Part shown: piece after piece, positions 38,933 to 48,643 of the stretch
How positions within the stretch are numbered: position 1 is the stretch's first letter
Layout of the letters: each line of letters starts with the position of its first letter
Assembly: GCF_013402915.1 (NCBI RefSeq)
Contig: NC_050722.1
Location: 992,001 to 1,056,000, forward strand
Reading direction: 5' to 3'
Length of the DNA stretch: 64,000 bases
Origin: Zygotorulaspora mrakii
Taxonomy: Eukaryota; Ascomycota; Saccharomycetes; Saccharomycetales; Saccharomycetaceae
Notes under the pieces: model-generated
What the model was told of the DNA's origin: nothing
Database searches by the model: none
What the model saw: the letters and a program-made list of their open reading frames with translations, nothing else
Translations under genes and position numbers: made by a program

Positions 38933-39423
38933 TATAAGATATGCCCAAATATCGAAGCAGACAGATCTACGCAATTGTTTATTCAACTTGATATTGGAAT
39001 GAATAAAGATGTGACTACGTTTCACGAACTTCATGTCTATTTAACACTGCTTGTTTATATAACAATACGCTACCCTCAGCTTGTTTATCCTTCGATCGCC
39101 GCATGGCAACACTGAGGTAACCTAATCGAGAATGGAGATTAAAGTGAAGTCGCGTTCACTATGATAGTTACAACAGAATCGGTTAGATAATTGAGTGCTT
39201 TGGGAATGAATCAGCATCACCGCGTCTCGCGTCTCCCTCATTTCCTAAATTGGTGATGTGATTGTCAACATGGCGTTTAGAGGCTCCGCACTTCCACCTA
39301 ATTAGGAAATCACTTTCGACAACACGAAATTAAGCTTTTCTTGAAAAAAAAGGTTTCTGGAAACAAAATGGCGTTTCTCATTTTTTGACTAGAACATTAA
39401 AGCGCGCGCGGTGCTGAAAGACA

Positions 39424-39506
39424 TGTTTCAGAAAACATGTTTCAATATCTGTTTCAAAATAGAAGAAAGTTTTGTTTCAGCGTCTAAAACGACCTGAAAT
39501 GTTTCA
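39424..39506. promoter_or_regulatory. Cluster of five Ste12-type pheromone response elements
   Basis: TGTTTCA, the reverse complement of the PRE TGAAACA, occurs at 39424-39430, 39438-39444, 39450-39456, 39473-39479 and 39500-39506, all in the same direction. In S. cerevisiae, Ste12 binds such multi-copy elements to drive mating or filamentation genes. The cluster lies 290-372 bp before the PPN1 ATG and about 490-575 bp before the YOX1 ATG. Binding is inferred. Confidence 0.6.
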
Positions 39507-39558
39507 GACTGAAGCCCTAGAAAATGGGGCTTTTAGGGTAACAAAAAGGGGATGTAAG

Positions 39559-39564
39559 CACGTG
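39559..39564. promoter_or_regulatory. Pho4-type CACGTG upstream of PPN1
   Basis: The site reads GCACGTGC. The 5' G flank (not T) is compatible with Pho4 and less so with Cbf1. It lies 232 bp before the PPN1 ATG. S. cerevisiae PPN1 is also known as PHM5, a phosphate-starvation gene, so a Pho4 site here makes sense. Confidence 0.6.
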
Positions 39565-39795
39565 CCAAAAAAGCACCCTTTTACTTCACAGCATCTCTCA
39601 TTCAACGTCCTACATAGCCAGATGAAAAGTGGTAAACATGTGGAAAAGTGAAAATGGCAACAGCAAGCTGGATTGAATCTTCAGCGCCCAAAAGCAGCTG
39701 TGCATGGACATCAGGAACTGGGACAGATATTGAGGGTGGATTTAGACAGTTAGAGTTGGAGTAAGCGAGAGTGAAAGCAATTGAGAGAGAAAGAG

Positions 39796-41814
39796 ATGGT
39801 AATAAATGTCTCGACGAAGGAGGCGCTCATCGCACCTAGACAGGGCGGGAAACACCATAGGGGGCTTGCAGTACGTTACGTTGTCGTTCTCTCTTGTCTA
39901 ATTGCGGCTTTCTACTATCTATTAGGCACTGTGAGGGTACGGGATGACGAGGATGCAGTATTCGAGATTTTATCCGGCGAGGAGGGTTGGCATGTCGGGT
40001 CTGAAGGGGAGAGGGAGCGGTTGGCTCAGCTGGGGCTGACACCTCGTGCCCCTGTGATCCTTCGGGACTCGCAGACTGGCAAAGAGAAAAAGCTGCATGG
40101 CCGGTTCTTGCATATAACAGATATCCATCCCGACTCGCATTATAGAGAAGGTTCGTCCATTGACAAGCAGTGTCACAGAGATAAACCAGAGGATAAAAAG
40201 GACCGCGCTCCGCGGTTTGGAAGGGCTTGCGCTGGTTGTGACGGGTCCGTGGATCTGATGGATTACACGCTTAAATGGATAAAAGAGAATGTCAGGGATG
40301 AAATCGACTTTGTCATATGGACGGGTGACAATGTGCGCCATGACAATGATCGTCAAATTCCGAGAACGGAATTTGAAATTCTAGACATGAATGAAGTTTT
40401 GGCACAGAAGATGCACTCGTTATTCTGCGATCATGAGAGTAATAATCCTCGAGACTTTGATGCAATGGTGGTGCCAAGTCTTGGTAATAATGACGTGTTC
40501 CCCCATAATTTGTTTGCAATGGGGCCAACTCTGCAGACAAGAGAGTACTACAGAATTTGGAATACTTTTGTACCGCAGGAACAGCAAAGAATTTTCGATA
40601 GATCTGCGAGTTTTGTCACAGAAGTTATTCCTGGAAAACTGGCCGTCATTTCGATTAATACACTTTTCCTGTTTAAGTCTAATCCATTGGTTGATAACTG
40701 TGACTCCAAAAAACAACCAGGTTATCAACTATTGGTTTGGCTCGGCAACATTTTACAAGAGATGAGAGAAAGGGGTATCAAGGTATGGCTATCAGGCCAT
40801 GTTCCCGCAATACCGAAAAATTACGCGGATTCGTGTTATGACAAATTCACTTTATGGACTTACGAATACAGAGATATAATTATTGGCAGTTTATATGGGC
40901 ATATGAATATGGACCATTTTATACCTGCTGATGGCAAAAAGTCATGGAAGATCATCAACGAGCGGGAACAATTGAATGGTGCTTCATTATATAAATCTTA
41001 TAGTGATAATGAAGCTGACGCTGAAGTTGCTGACGATGATGATGATTTTTTCTTAGACCATGCAATGTGTGCCAGTGAAACCCATTTATTAGGTGCCAAG
41101 CCAGTACAAAAAGAGTCTTACATGAATTCAGTCAAAAATGTATTCTACCAAAAGATTTTTGACAAATTTGAAGATCAGGAAGCATATCAAACTGGGAAAA
41201 GAAAAAGAAAAAATCTCAGAAAGAAAAGAAAATCGATGGAGAAGCTTTGCGAACGTTACTCAATTGTCCAAATTGCGGGATCTGTGATTCCAACTTTCAA
41301 TCCCGGTTTCCGTATATGGGAATATAACTTAACCGGTATCGATAATGATGATCAACTACTGAGGGCGCAATCTTGGGATAAATTCTACCAAAATCTAGAA
41401 AGGATAATGGACAATGATGTGAGAATTGATGAAGATTATAGTATAGTCGAAATAACCGGCAAAAGAAGCAAGAATGATAAAACACTACCTGCGAAAAAGC
41501 CCAAAAATTTACCTCTAGGACCTGCACACGTTGCTCAATTGTTTTCGCCAACAAAATTCATTCAATATTTTGCAGACTTGTCAGAAATTGATAAACAGTA
41601 TAAAGATTTGCTCAAACAGGGTAAGAATGCATCTGAGGCTGCAGATTTTGCTTTCAAGTACAAAGTTGAGTATACCTCACAAGATGAGCCGTATGCATTA
41701 GGAGGATTATTGGTTAAGGACTATATTTCATTAGCATCTAAGCTGGTTAGTGATAAAAAACTATGGAAAAAGTTTCTGGAGAGAGCGTTCATTTCATCAG
41801 GTTATAAAGATTAA
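39796..41814 (+). CDS. PPN1: Vacuolar endopolyphosphatase Ppn1
   Basis: This 672-residue protein cleaves inorganic polyphosphate in the vacuole. It is a type II membrane protein with a signal-anchor about residues 26-48 (RYVVVLSCLIAAFYYLLGTV). It then has a calcineurin-type metallophosphatase domain: DIH with Asp109 and His111, WTGDNVRHDND, GNNDVFPHN, and the SGHVP and GHMNMDHF histidines. A Lys/Arg-rich segment about 473-486 (RKRKNLRKKRK) lies in an insert. The frame opens with TTG at 39781; the first ATG, 39796, is used. It corresponds to YDR452W. Confidence 0.94.
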   Translation: MVINVSTKEALIAPRQGGKHHRGLAVRYVVVLSCLIAAFYYLLGTVRVRDDEDAVFEILSGEEGWHVGSEGERERLAQLGLTPRAPVILRDSQTGKEKKLHGRFLHITDIHPDSHYREGSSIDKQCHRDKPEDKKDRAPRFGRACAGCDGSVDLMDYTLKWIKENVRDEIDFVIWTGDNVRHDNDRQIPRTEFEILDMNEVLAQKMHSLFCDHESNNPRDFDAMVVPSLGNNDVFPHNLFAMGPTLQTREYYRIWNTFVPQEQQRIFDRSASFVTEVIPGKLAVISINTLFLFKSNPLVDNCDSKKQPGYQLLVWLGNILQEMRERGIKVWLSGHVPAIPKNYADSCYDKFTLWTYEYRDIIIGSLYGHMNMDHFIPADGKKSWKIINEREQLNGASLYKSYSDNEADAEVADDDDDFFLDHAMCASETHLLGAKPVQKESYMNSVKNVFYQKIFDKFEDQEAYQTGKRKRKNLRKKRKSMEKLCERYSIVQIAGSVIPTFNPGFRIWEYNLTGIDNDDQLLRAQSWDKFYQNLERIMDNDVRIDEDYSIVEITGKRSKNDKTLPAKKPKNLPLGPAHVAQLFSPTKFIQYFADLSEIDKQYKDLLKQGKNASEAADFAFKYKVEYTSQDEPYALGGLLVKDYISLASKLVSDKKLWKKFLERAFISSGYKD

Positions 41815-41929
41815 CTCATGCTATCGTAGCGAGCCTTTATAGTCTTTATAGCACATGTACAAAAAACAGCTTAATACTGATTTCCAATTAATGTTTATAT
41901 ATAATATTTTCAGGCTAAATAACGTTTGA

Positions 41930-42520
41930 TTATTTGTTGGCTGTGGAAAAGTATTCCTTGGATTCGTCAACGGATGGCTTGATGGTAGCGGCACCTGGAG
42001 TCCAGTTACATGGCAAAACAGTACCATTCTTATCAGTCCATTGGAAAGCTTCAACCAATCTCAAAGCTTCTTCGACATTTCTACCGACTGGCAAATCATT
42101 GATGGTGATGTGTCTAACAATTCCGGCTGGATCAATCAAGAATAGACCTCTTAGAGCGATACCTTCTTCTTCGATCAAAACACCGTAGTCTCTCGACAAA
42201 CTGTGGTTGGTGTCAGCAACCAATGGGATGTCAACAGAGCCTAGACCACCATCTTTTCTGGCAACATTGGTCCATGCCAACAAAGAGTATTCAGAATCAG
42301 TAGAAGCGAACAAGATTTGAGCTCCAATATCGGTAAATTTCTTAGCAGCCTCAGAGAAAGCAATGATTTCAGTTGGACAGACAAAGGTGAAAGCCAATGG
42401 GATGAAAGCCAAGACGACGTATTTACCCTTGTATTTCTCCAAAGAGACTTCGTCAAAGACACCGTCAATGACAGCGGTTTTCTTGAAAGTTGGAGCTGGT
42501 TTTTGAACTTGAGCGACCAT
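41930..42520 (-). CDS. TSA1: Typical 2-Cys peroxiredoxin Tsa1/Tsa2
   Basis: This 196-residue protein has the same length as yeast Tsa1. The peroxidatic Cys48 lies in FTFVCPTE and the resolving Cys171 in VLPCNWTPG. The GGLG (91-94) and C-terminal YF (190-191) motifs that make 2-Cys peroxiredoxins sensitive to over-oxidation are intact. It reduces peroxides with thioredoxin, and in its over-oxidised form acts as a chaperone in the cytosol. The frame reaches back to a GTG at 42559, but the ATG at 42520 ([12 protein letters not shown]) is the family start. Codon bias is strong. One gene stands for TSA1 and TSA2. Confidence 0.97.
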   Translation of the reverse strand: MVAQVQKPAPTFKKTAVIDGVFDEVSLEKYKGKYVVLAFIPLAFTFVCPTEIIAFSEAAKKFTDIGAQILFASTDSEYSLLAWTNVARKDGGLGSVDIPLVADTNHSLSRDYGVLIEEEGIALRGLFLIDPAGIVRHITINDLPVGRNVEEALRLVEAFQWTDKNGTVLPCNWTPGAATIKPSVDESKEYFSTANK

Positions 42521-42852
42521 TTCTGTTGATATTATCTGTTGGGTATGTTGGTTAGACACTTAACTTAGTTATGGAGTCGTGGAGTGTTCTTAAATCAAAT
42601 ATCTCCCCCTTATATACGTTTAGTTGTTGAGTATTCTGACTACCCGCTAGGTTACCCGGCAGGTTATATGATTTGTAATTTTCAAGGATTCCGTTAAGCG
42701 GTCTCGAACGTTCTTCATGCTCGAGATGAATCCCTATGAAATGTCGTTTAATGCCCAAACATAAATCGGGCCAATGATACCATTATTAATATAAAGGTTC
42801 AATTGGCAAATGATTGTTTTTGGATTGAATGCTATATAGATATGTATGTGAT
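42521..42852. promoter_or_regulatory. TSA1 promoter / USA1 3' end with Reb1 site
   Basis: These 332 bp hold the TSA1 promoter. A perfect Reb1 consensus TTACCCGG lies at 42652-42659, about 130 bp upstream of the TSA1 ATG. Reb1 can open a nucleosome-free region and also block read-through from leftward USA1. No exact Yap1 site was found. Confidence 0.55.
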
Positions 42853-45378
42853 TCACCTCGCAGTAGGCTGTTCTTGAAGATGATCGTGTGCCTCTTGATC
42901 GTGCAATTGTAGACCTGTGGTTACAGATGGCTGTTCTGATATTAGTAAAATATCATCTTCTGAATGCAATTCTTCGTCTTTCTCATCTTCGTTGATATGT
43001 TCATGCGCCCTCGCACGTTCTTCTAAGATAGTATCCACTTTATTCTTGATCGGTGGCAGAATTATGAGGAAAAACAGAACTATGTTTTTCACAATCGATG
43101 CTATCAGAGTATCTTGTCTTGGATCGGGAACAACGTGCTCCAGTACTATGATGGATACCTGGGACTGCCTAAATCTTTCAATTGCAATTCGGAAACCTCT
43201 TAACATCTTTTTGTGCAAAGGCAGCTGTTCAGGATTTGTTTGCTTCGTCAAGTCTCTTTTGACCATTACAAAAATTCTCCGCATGGAGTTCTGGTAGGTT
43301 TCAGGCATTGTGTACCTAGTGGTTTCATAAAGACACAGGCAGCTGATCATGAATTCGTCGATAGGCCCCTTTTCGATATCACGGTTAGAGACGTTCTCCA
43401 ATAATGCTTTTAAAGACGCTACACCGTTGCTTTCATTTGCATGTTCAATATTATATGCCTCATACAAGTGCTCCCTAGAATCACGTAGCGTCGATGACAT
43501 AAAAATATCGATGACTGAATCACTGGATATACATTCTTTGAAAAAATCTTGAGAAAGTGACTTGGAAGTGATGTGTTCTTTTATTTTGATGTAACTCTCG
43601 TCATCGATTTCGCTTAAACTGAAATGATCCGACCATATTTCCCATATTTCCCTTGTACTCCATATGGTTCTAAGCAAAAACAAAATTGCAATTAAAGCGG
43701 TGTATTTCCAGGAGAGAAACGTGGAAAGTTCCAAAATAAAGAAGAATGGCACGATAGAGTTGTTACCAATGAGATATAACGTTCTAAAAACCAACAGTAG
43801 CACGGGCAATATCCTGGTGAAAAATGTTATGCGGTTTCCTTGTTGCATTTGGTGCGCCGTCATGATATTTTGATTCGTTAAATTATCGAAGTCCTCCCCA
43901 ATGATCGCTTTTCTCATTATCTCCATATCAAATTTAGACTCCAGCCTGGATATAAGTTTAGGTGATAGTTTGATTATTCCGTTCTCGATGGTATAATCCA
44001 GCGAGGACAGAGACATTTTCGAGTCATCGATTTCCAATGTGATCGCTGCAGGTTCAAGTACATGTGCAGGAACAAAAACCTCATCTTTACCGTCAACTAA
44101 GCATTTGAAGTAAGGCTCATCTCCCTGAAGTAAGGAAAGGCTGGATTCTGTAGAGAATTGGAACCCAGCTTGATCACTAACTTCCATCAAAGGAAGCTGT
44201 GTCTCTGGTGGAGACATCGGAGTTAATGTGACCCTCGACTGAGACGAAAATGAAGGCATCATGGGCTGTGATTCTAAGTTTCTCTGAGGAAGAAACTCGA
44301 ACCTATCCGCACCATTGAATAACTCCGACCAAAATCCGGGGCCTGGCTCATTGTACTCTTGGTTTATATGGACATGGATTTTGGCGCCGTCTGTGCCATT
44401 GATATAGTCCGTGATCTTGGAAGGCTGTCCAGCGAAGTCCAACGTATGGATGAGTTGACCCTTGTATATCAACTTGATATCGTTTGTTGATAATCTTAAG
44501 GAATGTGTGTATGCAGAGCAAATGAATTCTTTAACTTCCTCCACGCTGGTCTCCGTGGTGACAGACATCTTGTTCACTGAAAGTGTGGAGTCTGAAATAA
44601 ATTCTATAGTGATTGAGTTATCTAAGCATTCCGCAGGTAAGTGCGCATGCGTTACCTTGAACATAACGGTAAAATAGCTCTGTTTTTGAGGAGCGAAATC
44701 ACAACCTAGAATTTTGGTGAGCGTTAAATCATCATACAGTTCAGCATTGGAATCATTGAGATAAACTGGTGACTGATCGCCTTTCACTATGAATGCGAGT
44801 ATATCAGCGATTGAATGGTTATTTTTAACGAGGCAAAGATTTTTACTATTACTTCCTTCTTCATACTCGTACAGTACTTTCATAGCAATTTCTTTAAGAC
44901 CCTTCACTGTAAGACCCATTGGAACATTCAACTCCATTTGTGACATTATCTTGTCTACTGATAGTGCATTTATGTTAATCAGTAAATTGGTTGTCTTGAA
45001 ATTAGCATTAATTTCATATTGCGAGTTAATCGGCTCTTCCGTATGTGTACCTCTTTTGTCAAATAGCAATCTGATGAATGAAATGTTCCCGCTTGATTCC
45101 AGATCTTGCAAAGTAATGTCAACTGGCTGTTCTTTCTTCGATCTATAGTAGATACAATAGTCTGAAACGCTACCCAAGTCTCCCCTGTCCGTATAAGAAC
45201 TGTTTCCGCTCTGATCCATCGCTTTCAACTCCTCGGAAAGCTGTGAGTAGATATATTCCACCAGTCTACCTATTGCAGTTCTTGGATGCGCGCTAATAAC
45301 GATGTTGGTGCGTATCAAGCCCTTATCCGAGGACCATACTATGACTTTTAAAGGCGCCAAAGCTAAACATTCCATCAT
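42853..45378 (-). CDS. USA1: ERAD scaffold Usa1 (Hrd1 complex)
   Basis: This 841-residue protein starts MMECLALAPLKVIVWSSDKG, close to the yeast Usa1 start and total length (838). Usa1 links Hrd1 and Der1 in the ER-associated degradation complex and helps Hrd1 oligomerise. A ubiquitin-like domain lies about residues 255-330 (ITIEFISDSTLSVNKMSVTT to LIYKGQLIHTLDF). Two membrane segments lie about 530-580 (FTRILPVLLLVFRTLYLIG and FLSWKYTALIAILFLL), with a third near residue 785. The C-terminal tail is acidic. An in-frame ATG at 45531 would add 51 residues; it is less likely by comparison. Confidence 0.86.
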   Translation of the reverse strand: MMECLALAPLKVIVWSSDKGLIRTNIVISAHPRTAIGRLVEYIYSQLSEELKAMDQSGNSSYTDRGDLGSVSDYCIYYRSKKEQPVDITLQDLESSGNISFIRLLFDKRGTHTEEPINSQYEINANFKTTNLLININALSVDKIMSQMELNVPMGLTVKGLKEIAMKVLYEYEEGSNSKNLCLVKNNHSIADILAFIVKGDQSPVYLNDSNAELYDDLTLTKILGCDFAPQKQSYFTVMFKVTHAHLPAECLDNSITIEFISDSTLSVNKMSVTTETSVEEVKEFICSAYTHSLRLSTNDIKLIYKGQLIHTLDFAGQPSKITDYINGTDGAKIHVHINQEYNEPGPGFWSELFNGADRFEFLPQRNLESQPMMPSFSSQSRVTLTPMSPPETQLPLMEVSDQAGFQFSTESSLSLLQGDEPYFKCLVDGKDEVFVPAHVLEPAAITLEIDDSKMSLSSLDYTIENGIIKLSPKLISRLESKFDMEIMRKAIIGEDFDNLTNQNIMTAHQMQQGNRITFFTRILPVLLLVFRTLYLIGNNSIVPFFFILELSTFLSWKYTALIAILFLLRTIWSTREIWEIWSDHFSLSEIDDESYIKIKEHITSKSLSQDFFKECISSDSVIDIFMSSTLRDSREHLYEAYNIEHANESNGVASLKALLENVSNRDIEKGPIDEFMISCLCLYETTRYTMPETYQNSMRRIFVMVKRDLTKQTNPEQLPLHKKMLRGFRIAIERFRQSQVSIIVLEHVVPDPRQDTLIASIVKNIVLFFLIILPPIKNKVDTILEERARAHEHINEDEKDEELHSEDDILLISEQPSVTTGLQLHDQEAHDHLQEQPTAR

Positions 45379-45824
45379 TCCATCCTTGTGCAACAGCATT
45401 CTTGAGTGGAGATGATCAGGAAGGTTCGGATTGCTCAAATACCTCAAAGTTCCTCTGATTCCATGTCTTTTTATATCACTTTTGCCGCGAAGTTGGAGAA
45501 CCCTGCCTAATAACAATTTATGGCAAATCATCGAGCCACCTTACACGACCGACAGAGTGCGACGTTAAGGGTGATTTCGAAAAAGTACGTAGTTTGTTCT
45601 TATTATAGTATTTAATAGTAATATAGAAAGATATCTCAGTATGCTACATTCCTTTATCGGCAGTGTGGATTCAACATGGATACACTATGGTACATTTTGG
45701 TATCATATCATTCATTTTTCGAGTTCATTCTGCGGAAACCGCCAGAGTTCTGCTGTAAGGTTACAAGAAAGAAAGGAACTGAAAACTATCAGGTTTTAAG
45801 GTGTTATAGCAAACTTTCCACGGC
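45379..45824. promoter_or_regulatory. USA1 promoter / RCF1 3' end
   Basis: This is 446 bp counted from the preferred USA1 start, of which the right 293 bp lie outside any long frame. The region has AT-rich repeats of TGG and TAC type and no element I can name. Confidence 0.35.
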
Positions 45825-46310
45825 TTAATCTGTTTCACCTCTTATCTGGAATTCTAATTCTTTTAATTCTTTTTGCAATCTTGCCACCGCCTCTTCGTCG
45901 TTTTTAGTTCTGACTCTAGCCATCTCTGCTCTCTTCTTTCTGTATTTCGTCTCTTGATCTCTTCTCTCAAGCTCTTGAATCCATAATTGTTCCCTCTTCT
46001 TGGCCTTCTCTCTCATTTGGTCCTCTTTGGCCTGCTTTTCCTTGACTGATGTCCCGTAGAGATACGAACCTGCCACAAGCGCTACTAAAGTCGCCGCTTG
46101 GAATCCAACACGCCATCTGAAGTATATTTGTGCCTTGGCCTTGTTACCACTTCTGACATTCTTCACTGCAAGAACAACGGCAGCGGTAGTCAATAGACAT
46201 CCTACGGGAACGAGAGGCTGTTGCTTACAATGATAAACGATCCTTTCACCGAAAGGCATTTCCGTCAAATCTGCATCTTTCACATCAAAACTCGAGGGCA
46301 TGCGTGACAT
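45825..46310 (-). CDS. RCF1: Respiratory supercomplex factor Rcf1 (HIG1 type 1)
   Basis: This 161-residue protein matches yeast Rcf1 (159) from [10 protein letters not shown] to the coiled-coil tail. Rcf1 sits in the mitochondrial inner membrane and supports cytochrome c oxidase assembly and III-IV supercomplexes. The HIG1 domain has two membrane segments, about 32-50 and 66-86. The conserved Q-x3-R-x-R-x3-Q motif is exact: Gln61, Arg65, Arg67, Gln71. The C-terminal half is a charged coiled coil ([20 protein letters not shown]). It corresponds to YML030W, next to USA1 as in S. cerevisiae. Confidence 0.95.
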   Translation of the reverse strand: MSRMPSSFDVKDADLTEMPFGERIVYHCKQQPLVPVGCLLTTAAVVLAVKNVRSGNKAKAQIYFRWRVGFQAATLVALVAGSYLYGTSVKEKQAKEDQMREKAKKREQLWIQELERRDQETKYRKKRAEMARVRTKNDEEAVARLQKELKELEFQIRGETD

Positions 46311-48082
46311 CTTTGATCTCTAGTGTTCTATTGGAGCCAAATACGGTTTTTTAGGAGGTCTAAATAGCTGAAACCTTTGAAGTAAGCTCGATTTGCTCTG
46401 TAAATACTTTTCAGAATACCGTGTATTGATATTGCATTTTTATTTTGCGAGCGGTCTCTCAGCGGGCTTTTGCACATTTTCCCCATAAAAGGGAATATCG
46501 GGCCTATAGAGGCTGGAGAATCAACCAACCAAAAGGCTTCAGAGCTCAGCATATTGACGTTGACATATTCAACGGAGTGTTATTAAAATACTAGAACAAT
46601 GAGAGAAATTGTCCAGATGCTTTTAGCGCTGGGGCATTTTGCACAGTGCTTGTATCAAACTCACGATTGCTCTTGTGCAATGGAACCGCTATCAATTCAT
46701 CACCGCCGAATATCAGTCCGACTGAGATACGAACAAAAGGAGTGATATCTGTAAGAAGGCTAAGCGAGCCTTGTCTCATTTCTGCCTTTACCTTTGACAT
46801 TATTTGAAAAACATGCCAGCAATCTCCGATGTTCCAAGGTAGGTGCGGTTCCTGACAAAAGGGGATAGCCATATGGTAAATACCATCTCAAACCTGTGAC
46901 AGCTTAACATAGTCTCGAAGCTGCCGTTTCTTTCTTGCTCTGCAATTATATTTTCAAGTTCAAGAACTTTGAGCCTACGTACAGGATCCGGACTGCAAAC
47001 TTTCGCAGGCAACAACAACGTTGTTTGAAGAAATTGCTGGAATTGTGAAAAAAAGAGGACTACTCTGTCATTATGAAGAGGAGTTAGGCCACATTCTACT
47101 TGGCAAAGTGGAAATTGGTCTACACCTTCTTAAAGCTGTGGCGTCGAGTCCAAGCATGTACTGCAGTGAAAGCGATCGCTTCTCTGCCTGTTTTTGCGTT
47201 TGTGATATTGTTACTATTATCCCCTTGCGTCTGTTGGCTATCGCTCACCTAAAGAGTGAGAAGGATTTCTGAATATTAAGGAACTCGAACGAACATCATG
47301 GTACAACAACTAACGCTGATGGAGCGACTTGAAAGCTCGGCGGCTAATTTTTAACGACCCCAACGGTAAATAAGGGCATATGATGCTGAACGCAAGTAGA
47401 GGTTTTATTTTTCCATCTCACCCGTTCGAATCTCTTGCTCCTTGATTAATTTGGAGTTGCGAGCTATAACTTTAATCGGGGATCCTGCCTACCTTAGAGT
47501 CTTCCTACTCTATGTTCAGTGGTGTTCCTGTTTATACATCTCAATTTCAGGAGCGTTACGAAGCCTTCAACCACAAGTATTCTGCTAGAAATGCCGTGCT
47601 ATCAACCTCGATTGGCGGTTGGTGAAGTTATGTTTTAGCATTTCTTGATGCATGTTGTTCGCTTTGCGCTGAAGAGGCAAAGAGCAAATCTCTTGATTTT
47701 TGTTGTTTTATAGCCGTAAAAATCGGGGATTTCAAAGAAATGGCATTGGCTTTTCTCTTAGGGGGAACTTTGGCAACCTGAGCGTAGCGCATCAGCTCCT
47801 TCTTTGTATTCTTCCTTTTCCCGCATCATTTTTGATCAGCATCTTACAGATCTGTTTCGCTAAGTGCTCCCTCGATGAGGGCGAGACTAGCTGTATTACA
47901 TAAAACTGTGAGTCAACACATCCTATGTCCTTCAGTATGGATGATGCAATTCTCAATGCGTGCTACACATGCCCTTCTAACATCCAAGTTACTAGTGTTG
48001 TGCTGAGGTGCGTTGAAGGTAAATACATAGGGGTAAGTTCAAAACAATGCGTATATGCGTACATAGAAGCGTCTACAGTAAA
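46311..48082. other. 1.8-kb stretch without a convincing gene
   Basis: This is the longest gene-poor interval in the window. It contains only short ORFs on both strands: 46591-46800 minus (69 codons, starting MSKVKAEMRQGSLSLLTDIT), 46800-47018 minus, 47021-47272 plus and 47700-47903 plus. None resembles a protein I know. No tRNA, centromere (CDEI/CDEIII) or transposon end was recognised. It may hold a long RCF1 promoter, a decayed gene or an unrecognised RNA. Confidence 0.45.
46591..46800 (-). CDS. Possible small ORF of unknown function (69 aa)
   Basis: This ATG-initiated frame reads like a soluble peptide (SLLTDITPFVRISVGLIFGG) with balanced composition. A second minus-strand ORF (46800-47018) ends in the TAATG overlap just upstream, though with a non-homologous look. 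I do not recognise it. It could be chance, a small gene, or a remnant of a decayed gene in this unusually long gap. Confidence 0.2.
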   Translation of the reverse strand: MSKVKAEMRQGSLSLLTDITPFVRISVGLIFGGDELIAVPLHKSNREFDTSTVQNAPALKASGQFLSLF

Positions 48083-48643
48083 CTATTCTGAAAAAATAAA
48101 TGCCTTCAATTCTTCGTAGGCTTTATTCAAATCATCGTTAACAAGAATCTTGTCATGTGCGCCGGTCTTCGCATATTCCATTTCGGCTTTGGCAGTTTCC
48201 AAACGCTTGGCAATCGATTCCTCTGTTTCCGTACCTCTTCCTCTGAGTCGTTTCTCCAAGTTCTCCATGGATGGTGGTGCAACAAATAAAAACCTGGCGT
48301 TCAAATCCGTCTCAAACTTTACGGCTTTCATGCCCTGCATTTCAATGTCCAATATGCATATTTTCCCAGCATCTGCCACCTTCTTGACTGACTTCACCGT
48401 AGTACCATAGTAGTTTCCTGAAAATTGTGCCCACTCAACGAATTCTTTGTTTTTGATCATCTCTTTGAATCTATCAACAGTAATGAAATCATAGTCCTTG
48501 CCATCAATCTCACCTGGTCTTGGCGATCTCGTGGTCGAAGAGACACTGAAACCAAATTTGTTAGGGAATTCGGCGAACAGTCTCTTCAAAAGAGTCGACT
48601 TACCTGATCCGCTGGGACCGGAAAGAACAATTGGGCGTGTCAT
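48083..48643 (-). CDS. GUK1: Guanylate kinase Guk1
   Basis: This 186-residue enzyme phosphorylates GMP and dGMP to the diphosphates, and is essential for nucleotide supply and mannosylation. The P-loop GPSGSGKS is at residues 9-16, followed by the GMP-binding SSTTRSPRPGEIDGKDY and EWAQFSGNYYGT segments and the lid GRGTETEESIAKRL. The size matches yeast Guk1 (187). The ATG at 48643 gives the family start. The frame, however, stays open for 33 further codons upstream without an ATG. It corresponds to YDR454C. Confidence 0.95.
   Translation of the reverse strand: MTRPIVLSGPSGSGKSTLLKRLFAEFPNKFGFSVSSTTRSPRPGEIDGKDYDFITVDRFKEMIKNKEFVEWAQFSGNYYGTTVKSVKKVADAGKICILDIEMQGMKAVKFETDLNARFLFVAPPSMENLEKRLRGRGTETEESIAKRLETAKAEMEYAKTGAHDKILVNDDLNKAYEELKAFIFSE

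Larger units (their letters stand above)
38933..39795. promoter_or_regulatory. Divergent region YOX1 / PPN1
   Basis: This 863-bp shared promoter (760 bp if YOX1 starts at 39034) carries a CACGAAA at 39323-39329, the SCB bound by SBF in G1. It also holds a cluster of TGTTTCA motifs and a CACGTG, both listed separately. S. cerevisiae YOX1 is an SBF target, so the SCB is plausible. No gene is seen in the region. Confidence 0.5.

Noticed and set aside
37844..39034. Longer YOX1 start at 39034
   Set aside because: The 34 extra residues do not match the paralogue N-termini, while the ATG at 38932 does; kept only as an alternative.
42853..45531. Longer USA1 start at 45531
   Set aside because: The ATG at 45378 gives the homologous N-terminus and a length (841) close to yeast Usa1 (838).
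47425..47450. GTTCGAATC resembling a tRNA B box
   Set aside because: The flanking bases do not form a T stem and no A box or acceptor stem lies upstream.
46311..48082. Possible centromere or replication origin in the gene-poor gap
   Set aside because: No CDEI plus AT-rich CDEII plus CDEIII arrangement was seen; A/T-rich ARS-like words alone are not evidence.
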